DNA from: Chitinophaga pinensis
GTDB taxonomy: Bacteria; Bacteroidota; Bacteroidia; Chitinophagales; Chitinophagaceae
Length of the DNA: 64,000 nucleotides
Assembly (NCBI RefSeq): GCF_007896845.1
Contig: NZ_VOHS01000020.1
Coordinates: 1-64,000, forward strand
Direction: 5' to 3'
Below the pieces are notes generated by a model that saw only the letters and a list, made by a program, of their open reading frames with translations, made no database searches and had not been told where the DNA came from. Within the stretch, counting starts at the first letter, position 1. Each line of letters begins with the position of its first letter. The position numbers and the translations under genes were made by a program. Below are positions 8,257 through 17,869 of the stretch, piece after piece.

Positions 8257-8847
8257 TCAGAACCGCATATTTTTCTTTAAGAGGAAAGCACTACATTTTT
8301 TACAGAAACCCGTTTCCTGATCTGTAGGATCGCCCCCTTTGGCATCCCGCATATAACAGGTGCTGACAGGACAATGGGGAAGCCCCATATTATGTCCAAG
8401 CTCGTGAATGACCAGCTTGGTGAAATTCTTCTTGTTTTTCAACCGGTAGCTGGACACAACGCAGGCATTACCCGGACAATATCCCAGTCCCATAATACCA
8501 AAGTCTTCGTGTTTCCCTTTGGAAGCACTGATATCCTGCATGGTGATACCCACATATATTTCACCGGGTCTCGCCATACGGCTCATCCACCGGATCAGTG
8601 AATCTGCCCTGTTGCGGTTACGGGGCTCATAGTAGGTGAATGCCGGCATATCCTGCGCAGGTAATACTTCTGTTGCCGGAGAGATATCTTTTAATTCCTC
8701 ATAAGTTTCCCTGATCTGAATATCTTTTACTCTGCCTAGCGGGAGTATTTTGATATGCACACCTTTTATGGCAATGTGTGACTTGTTTTTATTAACACAG
8801 GCTGTCAATAGCAGACAGACCAGTAATATACTATACCTGTTTAGCAT
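8257..8847 (-). CDS. Archaemetzincin-family zinc metalloprotease, lipoprotein
   Basis: 196 residues. Residues 1-17 are a lipoprotein signal (LLLTAC, Cys17), so the enzyme is probably anchored outside the cytoplasm. The active site is H148-E-L-G-H152-x2-G155-x2-H158, followed by C159, C164 and the Met-turn M166, then C182-K-K-C185. This follows the archaemetzincin signature HEXXHXXGX3CX4CXM...CXXC, with 15 rather than 17 residues before the last cysteine pair. The family has a second, structural zinc held by the cysteines. Physiological substrate unknown. Its start overlaps the end of the upstream SRPBCC gene by 17 bases, so the two form an operon. Confidence 0.88.
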   Translation of the reverse strand: MLNRYSILLVCLLLTACVNKNKSHIAIKGVHIKILPLGRVKDIQIRETYEELKDISPATEVLPAQDMPAFTYYEPRNRNRADSLIRWMSRMARPGEIYVGITMQDISASKGKHEDFGIMGLGYCPGNACVVSSYRLKNKKNFTKLVIHELGHNMGLPHCPVSTCYMRDAKGGDPTDQETGFCKKCSAFLLKKNMRF

Positions 8848-9811
8848 GTTCGGCTCTGTCTTTTACAATCTGCAGAATATTGTTCTGGATATCTTTCATA
8901 ATCCATCCCGCCCACCAGCTGGCGTAGAAATTGAAAGAAGTGGTTAATTTGAAATGACTGAACAGATGGAGCCGAAAAGTATTATCATTCAGCTGCTCCA
9001 GTTCGTAGGTACCATTGAGCACATCAAAATAAGCACCACCGATTACAACATGTTCGTCCATAGTAGTGGATGGTATATCATAAGGATTGGCTTTGATGGT
9101 AAATGTCATTTTCCGTTCATGCTCATACTCGGTTACGATTTCATCGAAGACCAGTCCTTTGTCAAAAATCGCCTTTCTGTATCCACCCAACCCCTCATAA
9201 TTCAGCTCTGCTTTAATTGGGCGGGGAAATCCCAGCATACGGGTGAACCAGCCTTGATCCTGTTTAGCACTAATCTCACTTACCCTTGTCACATTGCTCC
9301 AGATATTTTCTTTCGGCGCCTGAATATCTATATAGGTATCCGCTTTATAGCGGCCCGGAATCTTTGACAGCTGTTGCTCTATGGGGGACAATAATAATGG
9401 CAGCAGGGCGAACAGGGATATTTGCAGGGTTTCCCGTTTATGATGCTTTATTTTATAATGTCCTGCTATCAGACCACCGATGGTAGACGCCAATATAAAG
9501 AGCGGAAGTACCATTATCCAGCAGGCCCATCCCTCTAATCCCAGAGCTATACTTGTGCCCAGAAAGACGATAACTGATATCCATGGCATCATCACACGGT
9601 AGCGCTTCTTTTCCACATCTGCTATTGGTGAAAAATAGATGGTGATGGCTCCCATGGCAAATGGAACACAGAATAGAAAGGCCAGCGTCATGACAGATAA
9701 CAGGCCCTCAAACTCACCGAGACCGAAAAGCACCCTTGTGAACAGCGCAAATAATACGGGGGGAATGACGCAGAGCAGCAGCTTCTTTGGTAAGAGAAAA
9801 AAAGAATACAT
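8831..9811 (-). CDS. Membrane protein with C-terminal SRPBCC domain
   Basis: 326 residues from the chosen start. The first half holds about five membrane helices (KLLLCVIPPVLFALF, LLSVMTLAFLFCVPFAM and others). The second half is a soluble START/polyketide-cyclase-like (SRPBCC) domain of ~150 residues beginning YIDIQAPKENIWSNV, a fold that binds hydrophobic ligands. The frame is open for 30 codons more upstream. I prefer ATG 9809-9811 because a -7 element lies at 9832-9839, within the extension. Ligand unknown. Downstream overlap links it to the archaemetzincin gene. Confidence 0.75.
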   Translation of the reverse strand: MYSFFLLPKKLLLCVIPPVLFALFTRVLFGLGEFEGLLSVMTLAFLFCVPFAMGAITIYFSPIADVEKKRYRVMMPWISVIVFLGTSIALGLEGWACWIMVLPLFILASTIGGLIAGHYKIKHHKRETLQISLFALLPLLLSPIEQQLSKIPGRYKADTYIDIQAPKENIWSNVTRVSEISAKQDQGWFTRMLGFPRPIKAELNYEGLGGYRKAIFDKGLVFDEIVTEYEHERKMTFTIKANPYDIPSTTMDEHVVIGGAYFDVLNGTYELEQLNDNTFRLHLFSHFKLTTSFNFYASWWAGWIMKDIQNNILQIVKDRAEHAKQV

Positions 9812-9831
9812 TGGTATAGGATAATAAGCCC

Positions 9832-9859
9832 CAAAGATACTCAAATCAGCTACGGCAAA
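9832..9859 (-). promoter_or_regulatory. Promoter of the SRPBCC/archaemetzincin operon
   Basis: Minus strand: TTTG (complement of 9856-9859), 16 bases, then TATCTTTG (complement of 9832-9839). The -7 match is exact; the spacing is a little short of the usual 19. It argues for the start at 9811. Confidence 0.5.
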
Positions 9860-9907
9860 TAAATTTATTTGTCCGGGCAACCCTTTCACAGTAAACTGCA
9901 TTTATAA

Positions 9908-10484
9908 GTGCATAAACCCGTTGTTCTTTTGATTACACCTGAACTTATCAAAGACGCCAAAAAAGGCAGTGCTGCCGCCCAGAGATTGCTGTTTGACCAG
10001 TTTTCAGACAGGATGCTGATGGTGTGTCGTCGCTATGTAAAGAATCAGCAGGACGCGGAGGAGTTGTTGCTGGATGGGTTTTATAAATGTTATGCCGCTC
10101 TGCCGGGACTACAATATCAGGGAGAAGCAGCCCTGTACAGCTGGTTGAAGAGGATTATGATCAATGAGTGCCTGATGTTTCTGCGGAGGAAAAACAGCTT
10201 TGTAATTGTATCTGAATATGTTGCTGAAACCGTGGCTTTAGAAGAAGATGTACTGAACATACTTTCAGCAGCAGAGATTTTTAATCTGGTGATACAGTTG
10301 CCCGCCGGGTACAGAACAGTTTTTAACCTGTATGTCATAGAAGGGATGAATCATGGGGATCGCAGCACTGTTAGGTATTACAGAAGGAACTTCCAAATCT
10401 CAGCTGAGCAAAGCGAAATCATTATTACAAAAAATGCTCACGCAGCAAAATATTGAATATGCTAAACGAAAATCACAGCAATAG
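9908..10484 (+). pseudogene. ECF-type RNA polymerase sigma factor with a frameshift in region 4
   Basis: The first ~148 codons are a normal ECF sigma factor: region 2 (QRLLFDQFSDRMLMVCRRYV ... DAEELLLDGFYKCY) and the start of region 4 (LPAGYRTVFNLYVIEGM). After NHG near 10352 the frame is lost and reads a nonsense tail to a stop at 10456. In another frame the expected helix continues as IAALLGITEGTSKSQLSKAK and ends with TAG at 10482-10484, overlapping the anti-sigma gene. A net loss of two bases (or gain of one) is required. The start is uncertain: GTG at 9908 directly follows a stop, and TTG 9932 is an alternative. Without region 4 the factor could not recognise a -35 element. Confidence 0.8.
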
Positions 10485-11112
10485 CCTCCCGGATAAGATG
10501 GATGCACTGGACAGACTGCCAGGGGAAGCACCTTTCAATAAAGGAGCTGCATGGGATCGTCTGCAACAGAGAATGGAGACACAGGCGCCGGCAAAGAGCC
10601 GCATGTGGATCTGGTGGGCGGCAGCAGCTATGCTGGTAACGGTAATAATGCCATTCCTGCTGCGGCACAAGACATCACCTGCTTTGCCACCCGTGAAGAA
10701 AGTGGTATACACGCCTGTCCCCGGAGCTTTATCTGCACCTTCGTCCGCACCTTCGGCTGTCGTAAAAACTATTAAGGAGATTGCGTCGCAACAATATCAG
10801 GCAGTCCGGATTAAAAAGCAGGACATCATACAGACAGATACACCCGGCGTCACACCTGATGTGGCTATCTTACAACCACCAGTGGAAAAAACAATTATTA
10901 ATGATGATTCTCTATTAAGGGCGCGTACAGCAACAGCGGCCACTACCTCAAAAATGCGTGTTGTGCATATTAATGATGTAGGGGGAGATGTCATCGGTAA
11001 TACCTATATAAACCCTGACCATAAACAATTCAGGATTGGAGTCGGTGGACGCGCCGGTTTCGCCAGTCAGATTGTATCGGATAAATCTTCAAACAACATT
11101 CCCAAAAACTAG
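10459..11112 (+). CDS. Membrane-anchored anti-sigma factor-like protein
   Basis: 217 residues from ATG 10459. A cytoplasmic N-terminal stretch of ~45 residues (AAWDRLQQRME...) is followed by one membrane helix (~48-70, MWIWWAAAAMLVTVIMPFLL) and a periplasmic Pro/Ala/Thr-rich region. This is the layout of a Bacteroidota single-pass anti-sigma factor. It follows the sigma gene with overlap (if the sigma frame is repaired), and an outer-membrane protein gene follows. I infer that it sequesters that sigma factor; no conserved zinc motif is present. The C-terminal ~50 residues (GDVIGNTYINPDHKQFRIGV) have no recognised family. Confidence 0.65.
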   Translation: MLNENHSNSLPDKMDALDRLPGEAPFNKGAAWDRLQQRMETQAPAKSRMWIWWAAAAMLVTVIMPFLLRHKTSPALPPVKKVVYTPVPGALSAPSSAPSAVVKTIKEIASQQYQAVRIKKQDIIQTDTPGVTPDVAILQPPVEKTIINDDSLLRARTATAATTSKMRVVHINDVGGDVIGNTYINPDHKQFRIGVGGRAGFASQIVSDKSSNNIPKN

Positions 11113-11119
11113 ACAATAG

Positions 11120-12220
11120 ATGAAAAAGTTATTTGCTTTTTGATGCTCCTGCTGAGCATCACAGGGACGCTTTATGCCCAACAAAACACACACTTCTAAT
11201 GAAGATAAAGTATTTGATGTACCTGAACAGGAGATCAACAAACGCTTCCTGATCTCACTTGACAAAGGAGATAAGATGCAGGTAGAACTGGTAGACATGA
11301 GAGACCTGGCGCGTGTAGGGAATATTGATTCACTACTGAAAATATTCCTGAAAGATATGATGCCATTAAAAGATTCTTTGCAGGATGAATTATCCGTTAA
11401 ACGGATTGATTATGTTATGGAACCACCAGCTGCTAAGAAACTGCGATTTAAACAATTTCGTCCTGCCGGTACGAGTTATCTTGTACAACAGGGAGAAGTG
11501 GCAGCCCTGAAACTGGAACAGGATACGGTCCATTTTATCGGCATGGTGCCTGTACCCGGCAAACAACAGGTACATCGTTATCGTATCAGTTTTTTTGTGA
11601 ATCAGCTGAATGATCTTGCTGCTTATACGGATGGCCGTCTGCAGGCAAAGCTGGTCAGTCTTCGCGAAAATGTACATACTGATTGGGTGAAAGATGACAA
11701 AGGAATGATGCATATCCGGAAGGATTATATGATCTCGGCCGGTCTTTCAGGTGGGAATATCGGGGCACATAACGACTATATCTCTTTCAACGGAAGTGTG
11801 AATATCCAGAACTATAAAAACTATTTCGTGCCTTCCTTCAGTATAGGGGCAACTGCAGTGACCTCAGTATTCAGTGGTAAACATACTATGGAGTTTGGTG
11901 CATATTGGGAGCCTAACTTCTTCTTTGGCCGGGATAGTGAGGGCAAACTGAAGACTTACCGGAATGATTTTGTGACGCTGATGTATGGTGTTGGTCCGGC
12001 GAAAAGAGAACAGGGAAAGAAAGAACCTTATCTGCAATTTGTCGCTTCTGTCGGATATCTTGTACATCGCAGCGGAGACTATTTTGATAAACATTCTTTC
12101 CGTGTGGGATTAGGACGTTTATCACTGCTGGAAGGAAAAACGAAGATAGAACCTGTGATTTACTTCCATGAATTCTTTAAGGGCGTAACGCCAGGTTTGC
12201 GTCTCATACAAAGCTTTTAA
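11120..12220 (+). pseudogene. Outer-membrane protein with a frameshifted signal peptide
   Basis: ATG at 11120 begins MKKLFAF, then stops at TGA. In another frame a perfect signal-peptide core continues, LMLLLSITGTLYAQQNT, cleaved after YA. From ~11175 the original frame resumes (TSNEDKVFDVPEQ) and runs to the stop at 12220. The two shifts fall in a T run (~11136) and a CA repeat (~11190). One missing T explains the first. The mature ~345-residue protein is soluble in its first half. Its second half has repeating aromatic/glycine strands (YISFNGSVNIQNYKNYFVPSFS, HTMEFGAYWEPNFFFG) and ends in Phe, as barrels do. It is probably the target protein of the sigma/anti-sigma pair. Confidence 0.7.
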
Positions 12221-12248
12221 TACCCGGTTACCCCATATTCTGTTGTAT

Positions 12249-12272
12249 ACAGCTGGCCATTGTGCCGGCTGT
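12249..12272 (+). terminator. Terminator of the ECF sigma gene set
   Basis: Arms ACAGCTGGC and GCCGGCTGT (one G-T pair) around CATTGT, followed by TTCTTTT. It ends the sigma/anti-sigma/outer-membrane unit. Confidence 0.75.
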
Positions 12273-12322
12273 TTCTTTTGAGTGGTATCTGCAATTAGCT
12301 GAAATACCCGTAATTTTCAGTT

Positions 12323-13141
12323 ATGTATATCAGGAACCTCACCCAGCAACTGGAGATTGACTACGTGGTCAAGGATATCTGGCCTTTTCTATTGCATAAA
12401 CATACACATTTTGAAATGCTGTATATCATGCGGGGAAGGGGGCAGCATATGATCAACGGAACGACCTACAACTATGAAAAGGGCGACTTGTTTATACTGG
12501 CTCCGCAGGATAGTCACTTCTTTGTTTTTCAGGAACGCAGCGCTATTTGTATCATGAAATTTCATGAGGGCTATTTCAGCGACTTTCTACAGGATGCAAA
12601 ATTCAAAGACCTGTTTACTGCATTATCTTCTCCTTACCGGAAGATATCTGCCGCCTGCAAAAACAAACAGGATATTATGCAACTGATGGAGCTGATCGTC
12701 CGGGAGCACCGTAAGGAAAGCGCTCATCAGCAGATTATTATAAAACATGCGCTGTCACTGATCGTGACACTTACCGCAAAAGATGCCGGTGAACAGCTGT
12801 CTTCCGCCAAAGATGATAAGATACAGTCTATTCTGAATTATATCCACCAGCATATTGCAGACAAACATTTGTTGTCCGTACAAAAGATGGCAGATACTTT
12901 TCATATCAGCAGGAGTTATTTTAACCAGTACTTTAAGAATGCGACTGGCAGCGCCTATAAAAAATATGTGCAGGAATATGCCCTCAAGCTGATTGCCAGT
13001 CAGCTGGTAGTTAGAAACAAGACCCTTACCCAACTGGCTGAGGAATTCGGATATAGTGATGAAAGCCACCTGAACCGTGCATTTAAGGCACATTTCAATC
13101 TTACGCCTTCAGCCTTTAAAAAGCAACAGATGGCACTCTGA
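12323..13141 (+). CDS. AraC-family transcriptional regulator
   Basis: 272 residues. N-terminal cupin sensing domain (HKHTHFEMLYIMRGRGQHMING, then YNYEKGDLFILAPQDSHFF) and a C-terminal pair of helix-turn-helix motifs from ~residue 175 (LLSVQKMADTFHISRSYFNQYF; LTQLAEEFGYSDESHLNRAF). Length and order are those of sugar- or metabolite-responsive AraC proteins. It is followed by a VOC gene 100 bases downstream, but the regulated gene cannot be told. A weak -7-like TAATTTTC lies at 12311-12318. Confidence 0.92.
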   Translation: MYIRNLTQQLEIDYVVKDIWPFLLHKHTHFEMLYIMRGRGQHMINGTTYNYEKGDLFILAPQDSHFFVFQERSAICIMKFHEGYFSDFLQDAKFKDLFTALSSPYRKISAACKNKQDIMQLMELIVREHRKESAHQQIIIKHALSLIVTLTAKDAGEQLSSAKDDKIQSILNYIHQHIADKHLLSVQKMADTFHISRSYFNQYFKNATGSAYKKYVQEYALKLIASQLVVRNKTLTQLAEEFGYSDESHLNRAFKAHFNLTPSAFKKQQMAL

Positions 13142-13240
13142 GCATTGATCTACAGTTTATACAGGATAATCTCCGTTTCATCCAATACCAGATCTGCGCA
13201 GACAGGTGAACTTTGCATGACAGGTTTAAATGAATAACAC

Positions 13241-13648
13241 ATGCATATTGATCATACTACGATAAGAACGGATAATCTGGCTGAAACGAGGGATTTCTTT
13301 ATTAAGGTCTTCGGACTGACAGAAGGGCCTCGTCCTGCGGCAATCGCGAGGGCCATACCGGGTCACTGGCTATACTGGAAAGAGGCACCGCTGGTACACC
13401 TGATACCTGCTTCTTTTTATCATGACAGAACAGGGCAGTCGCCGGCCGAGGCAATTGACCATACTGCCTTCTTTATGGAAGATTATGAGGGCTTCACACA
13501 ACACCTTAAACAATTGGGCATCCGTTTCACCCCTATGGACCTGCCAGATATCGGGGAGCGGCGGATCTTCCTGCGCACACCGGCTGGCATATTACTTGAA
13601 ACAGTTTTCAGAACAGATAATGGCATAAGTACGACACCAGAGGAATAG
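13241..13648 (+). CDS. VOC-family protein (glyoxalase/dioxygenase fold)
   Basis: 135 residues with the paired beta-alpha-beta-beta-beta modules of the vicinal oxygen chelate fold. Metal-ligand positions are visible: His5 (MHIDHTTI), His58-region LVHLIP, His75 in AIDHTAF, and Glu119 in ILLETVF. One domain, the usual length for a dimeric VOC enzyme. Could be a glyoxalase, a fosfomycin-type thiol transferase or a ring-cleaving enzyme; nothing in the context chooses between them. Confidence 0.88.
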   Translation: MHIDHTTIRTDNLAETRDFFIKVFGLTEGPRPAAIARAIPGHWLYWKEAPLVHLIPASFYHDRTGQSPAEAIDHTAFFMEDYEGFTQHLKQLGIRFTPMDLPDIGERRIFLRTPAGILLETVFRTDNGISTTPEE

Positions 13649-13676
13649 TCCCCTTACGGTTCTTACGTATGTTCAT

Positions 13677-13684
13677 TAACTTTG
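13677..13684 (+). promoter_or_regulatory. -7 promoter element
   Basis: TAACTTTG matches TAnnTTTG exactly and lies 26 bases before ATG 13710. No clear -33 box. Confidence 0.5.
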
Positions 13685-13709
13685 TAGTAATCCGCCAAAG
13701 AATCTACGC

Positions 13710-16040
13710 ATGAAAAATGACATACTGGACCTCTCCGGTGACAAGGCACTGCCTCTCCAACTGGACGCCGCCATTTCTTTCAGATTATTCACTGACTATC
13801 TCCGTAAAAGAGTAGCAGGGGAAAGAACGGCCAAGGCTGGTATCTATAGAAATACCCTTGAGCTTTTCGATAAATATCAGGTGAGCAGCAAGGATATTGC
13901 GCTTGCCGATGTGCATGAGTATAGTGAGTTACTCGAACAATTATATGTCTGCCTGTCTCCTCCGTTAGCAGACGAAAATGAGATGGCCTGGGGCCTGAGC
14001 TTCCCTTTCCACCCACTGATCTTTTATGGTACAGAAACCCTGTATCAGCTGATGTCGAATAGGGTGGTTGATCATGAAAAGTATATTGTATCCAAACACC
14101 GGAAGAATTTCACAGGAGCCGTCTGCAGATGATTTATTCCTTCATCCTGCAGCGATTGTACAATTTCCGTATGTCTGTAAAAACGGAGCAATATCATGCC
14201 GGTATCAACAGGGAAACCGGACTATTGCAATACTTTCAGGTGCATATCAATACAGACTTTCTGGAGGTGGAACCCATAGGTCCGCTGCCCACGCCCGATT
14301 TCGGTGAAATATCACTGATGCTTGCTGAGGATGAGGGATACGACTTATTGCTGAAAATGCTGCCGCTTACTGCTTTCCGTTTCAGGGGCTTCTGTATCGT
14401 ATCAATATCTGATGTCACTGTACAGAAGGCAGTAGAAAATATTGAAAATGTACGCCTGAACCGTACCCCGGATAATGACGAGACGAGTTACCTGAACGTC
14501 ATACAGTCACTCAAGACTATTGTTGGCAATAAACAGATAGAGTTTGACCTGTTTCCGCTGGTGAAGATCAATAATGAACCTGTTTATGGCTATAAAAAGG
14601 CTGGTACAGGTATTCTTTTTGAGGTGTGGGGAGAGCGCTTATCGCCGGAAGTCTTCCGTAAACAGGCCAAGGGGTATTTCTCTAATCCGAACTCCTTCTT
14701 CTCCCATGACCTTTTTGGGCCAAAGGAGATGGAAATTGCTTTCCTCGAACACTTCCGGAAGCTAAAAGTGCGCTCTCTTGCCTTACTCCCGGTATTTTAT
14801 AATGGAAAGCCGGTCGGTGTGCTGGCTATGCATACCTGGGGAGACGAAACCTTGAAGAAACGATCGTTTCTCTGCTGGAGCCTGCATTACCGGCTATGCC
14901 AGTTATTTGAAGTATATATCGATGAGTTCAATCTGGAGATTGAGAATATCATCAAGGAGAAATTTACCTCTATTCAGCCTTCTGTACAATGGAAGTTCAA
15001 TGAGGTAGCCTGGCATTATTTACATGACAGGAAGAAAGGCCTGCCGGAAACAGCTGAGACAATCTGTTTTAATGGTGTATATCCGCTTTATGGCGCCGTC
15101 GATATCCGGAACTCAACCATAGAGAGAAATAAGGCCATTGTTACTGATCTGGACACCCATCTTGACCTGCTGATGAAAACATTGCAGTCCTTGCAGGAAG
15201 ACCATCATTCCGTACTACAGGAAGAGATGATCTATAAATGTGGGAAATGGAAAGAGACGCTGGGTTTACAGCAATTGAACGGGAATGATGAGAACAGACT
15301 GGTGACGTTTTTCAGGGAAGAAACGACTCCCTACCTCAAACATATGTCCAAACAGAATGGGAACAGCCTGATATTGAGGAATACCTGACTGCCTGGATAA
15401 ATTCAACAGCAACCTGTATGGTAGCAAGCATGCGCTGGAAATGTCCATGCAGATGATCAATACGGTGGTGAATAACTATTTCGAAACGGAGAAAGACCAG
15501 TTGCAGACTTCTTATCCCTGCTACTTTGAGAAGTTCCGTTCTGATGGTGTTGAATATGATATTTATAGGACAGTCTTTTGCACCGGAACAGGCTTTCAAT
15601 CATTTTCACCTGAAGAATCTGCGCCTGTGGCAATTGTCTTCTATGGCGGCAGTAGCGCGGTTAACCACATCTTTATTACCAGATATGCCGGTTCCGCTGC
15701 GTACTACACAACTGATCTTTGTGCATAATCATACGATTGATATCAGTTTCAGGGCAGATGAGCGGAAGTTTGATGTGGAAGGTGCTTATAACATCAGGTA
15801 TCAGATGATCAAAAGCGGATTGATAAGGTGCATCTCCGTAATACGGAAGAGCGCTTAACGCAACCCGATAAGATTGTACTGATCTATTTCGACAATAAGG
15901 ATATAGAGGATTATTTGCCATTTATCCATTATCTGCAGGAGAAAGGTACTCTGAATAATGATCTGGAAGAACTGGAACTGGAAGATCTGCAGGGGCTGAG
16001 TGGATTGAGAGCATTAAGAGTAGGGGTGGCCGATCTGTGA
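13710..16040 (+). pseudogene. Large GAF-type signalling protein broken by several frameshifts
   Basis: Five plus-strand frames in succession appear to be one protein of ~775 residues. Piece 1 (13710-14132) ends VSKHRKNFTGAVCR. Piece 2 (14129-15388) overlaps it by ATGA, contains LPVFYNGKPVGVLAMHTWGD, which resembles the core of a GAF domain, and a long helical region (IYIDEFNLEIENIIKEKFTS). Pieces 3-5 continue around 15400-15570 (HALEMSMQMINTVVNNYFE), 15560-15810 (LRLWQLSSMAAVARLTTSL) and 15828-16040 (RLTQPDKIVLIYFDNKDIED). Breaks lie near 14130, 15345-15400 (two), 15570 and 15815. From memory, intact homologues in Chitinophaga are single GAF-domain proteins of this length, which needs checking. 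The 14129 break, with its ATGA overlap, could be a real gene boundary. Confidence 0.65.
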
Positions 16041-16226
16041 CTATAATGAGTAGCTTTTTACGAAGAATTATGAAAAATAATAAAAGGGATCAGAAGTGTG
16101 CTCGTAAAATTACGATATGTCGTAAGTGTGGGTTATGGATAGTGTGATGTAATTGTTTGTTTTTCAGTTATTTAGGCCTGTGGCATTTTGATTGCCTGTT
16201 ATAGATCAATTAAATAGGCCAGTTTT

Positions 16227-17086
16227 ATGATCAATAACCAGAAAAATGCACAGTTGAAATCAAGGATTCAGATTCATTCATTTGAATCATCAGATATGAT
16301 TATACGCTTTCTGATAAGGAAGCGTTTAAAATAGAGAATGTTGAGATCCTCTGGTCTAAGTATGGTACAGGCACTGTACAGGCAGACGGTAAGATCATGT
16401 CGGTAGAAGATCATCAGATCTATTGTTTTCTGCCCGGTCAGATGAGAAAGTTTCAGCTGGACGGTCCTGTCAACGGGTACTATATTTCTTTTTCGCCTGA
16501 TTGTCTTTATCTGGCGTATAACCTGAAAGACATGATGTCTTCCTTCGAAGAATCTATATTGAATATGCAGTTGCTTAGTTTCAGGGCAGATGAAGAAATG
16601 CAGGAAGAGCTGGAAGAAATTGTACGGAAGATGCAAAGAGAGTGTGAAAGTAATCTGTGGATGCGTTCTGAAGTTTTATCAGGATTGTTGAATGTATTTA
16701 TGATCTATTTGTCCAGAGAATTGGGTGTAGGCGGACAAACACAGGTGTTGTCCAGAGAGGGAGATGTAGCGAGGCGATTTATGACAATGTTGAAACAGCA
16801 GTTTATTCATTGTAAGAAAGTGGCTGATTATGCAGAAGCACTGAATGTGACGCCTAATTATCTGAATACAGCTGTTAAAAAAGTGACGGGTTTTACTGCC
16901 AGTTACCAGATACATAAACTGATCATTCTGGAAGCAAAGCGCCGGATGTTGTATTCTGATAGTAGTCTGAAGGAAATTGCTTTTGATCTGGGTTTTGACA
17001 ATCAGGCACACTTTAGTAAATTCTTCAAAGCTAAAACGGGCATGAACTTTACAACCTTCAAACATAGCATGGCCGAGATGGTCTGA
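16227..17086 (+). pseudogene. AraC-family regulator with one N-terminal frameshift
   Basis: ATG 16227 opens MINNQKNAQLKSRIQIHSFES and stops soon. From ~16301 another frame carries YTLSDKEAFKIENVEILWSK and runs unbroken to 17086. One extra base (or two missing) near 16297 joins them into ~285 residues. The shorter reading from ATG 16397 (229 aa) would lose the start of the cupin sensing domain but keep both helix-turn-helix motifs (KKVADYAEALNVTPNYLNTA; LKEIAFDLGFDNQAHFSKFF). Target genes unknown; the convergent alginate-export pair is next door. Confidence 0.7.
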
Positions 17087-17099
17087 GATAAATAACAAT

Positions 17100-17144
17100 A
17101 AAAAACCGGGAAGAAGTTGTCGTCATCTTCTTCCCGGTTTTTTT
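17100..17144. terminator. Bidirectional terminator
   Basis: Arms CCGGGAAGAAG (17106-17116) and CTTCTTCCCGG (17127-17137) flanked by A6 on the left and T7 on the right. It serves the AraC gene on the plus strand and the M17-domain gene on the minus strand. Confidence 0.9.
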
Positions 17145-17158
17145 ATTGTATCATTTTC

Positions 17159-17866
17159 TTATTGCTGGTAAGCAGTCAATGCATGTTTTACTGCTTCTGA
17201 AGAAGGCGCATAGAATGCAGGACCTGACAGCAGCGTAAGTTTCAGCACTGGTTTAAATACAGACATCTTTTTCTCTTTCAGCTGTAGTTGTGTGTTATAG
17301 GCATCAAATGCGCCCTTTATAACATTCTCAGCTACTGCTGCGGTTGGAGAATCGATACCGGCATCTTTAATGTCGCTCGCATGCGAATAGGCAGTTACAC
17401 CCAGTCTCAGTGCTTCTCTCATACCGATGGCGCCTACGGTGTACATTACATCTGCATTGAACGTATTTCTGTTGCCCAGACCGATCAGCAATAACTGTTT
17501 CGCCTTGATGGTACCGGCAGGAGGTGTGATCAGCAATGTTTCAAATGCGTGTCCGGTAAACTTTCCACTCTTCCGAAGGTCTGTGATGATACCATGTAAA
17601 GCTTCATCGAGGTGTAGCATGCCATTCAGCTGTGCCGGTAGTGCAGGTGGGTTGGTGATATCTCCTTCTGTGTATTCAAACACGCATGCGATCTGTAAAG
17701 GTGTTTCCTGCGCGGAAGGCCCCTGTACTTTTACTTCCACAGCAATACCATTTGCTTTTCCCACTACTGCGGAGGTACCGACTGCCGGTAGCTCCTTTAC
17801 CTGTGCATTTACTGCGAATACGACAAACAGCAGTAAGCTGGTCAGACTTGTTTTTAACGTTTTCAT
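17159..17866 (-). CDS. Exported protein with only the N-terminal domain of M17 aminopeptidases
   Basis: 235 residues. Signal peptide 1-21 ending VNAQ. The rest matches the N-terminal domain of leucine aminopeptidases (KQLLLIGLGN ... EALRLGVTAYSHAS), a macro-like alpha/beta fold. The C-terminal catalytic M17 domain with its NTDAEGR motif and zinc ligands is absent, and the gene ends cleanly before the terminator, so this does not look like a recent truncation. It should not be a peptidase by itself. It lies three bases after the alginate-export gene, so the two are co-transcribed. Confidence 0.75.
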   Translation of the reverse strand: MKTLKTSLTSLLLFVVFAVNAQVKELPAVGTSAVVGKANGIAVEVKVQGPSAQETPLQIACVFEYTEGDITNPPALPAQLNGMLHLDEALHGIITDLRKSGKFTGHAFETLLITPPAGTIKAKQLLLIGLGNRNTFNADVMYTVGAIGMREALRLGVTAYSHASDIKDAGIDSPTAAVAENVIKGAFDAYNTQLQLKEKKMSVFKPVLKLTLLSGPAFYAPSSEAVKHALTAYQQ

Positions 17867-17869
17867 ATT

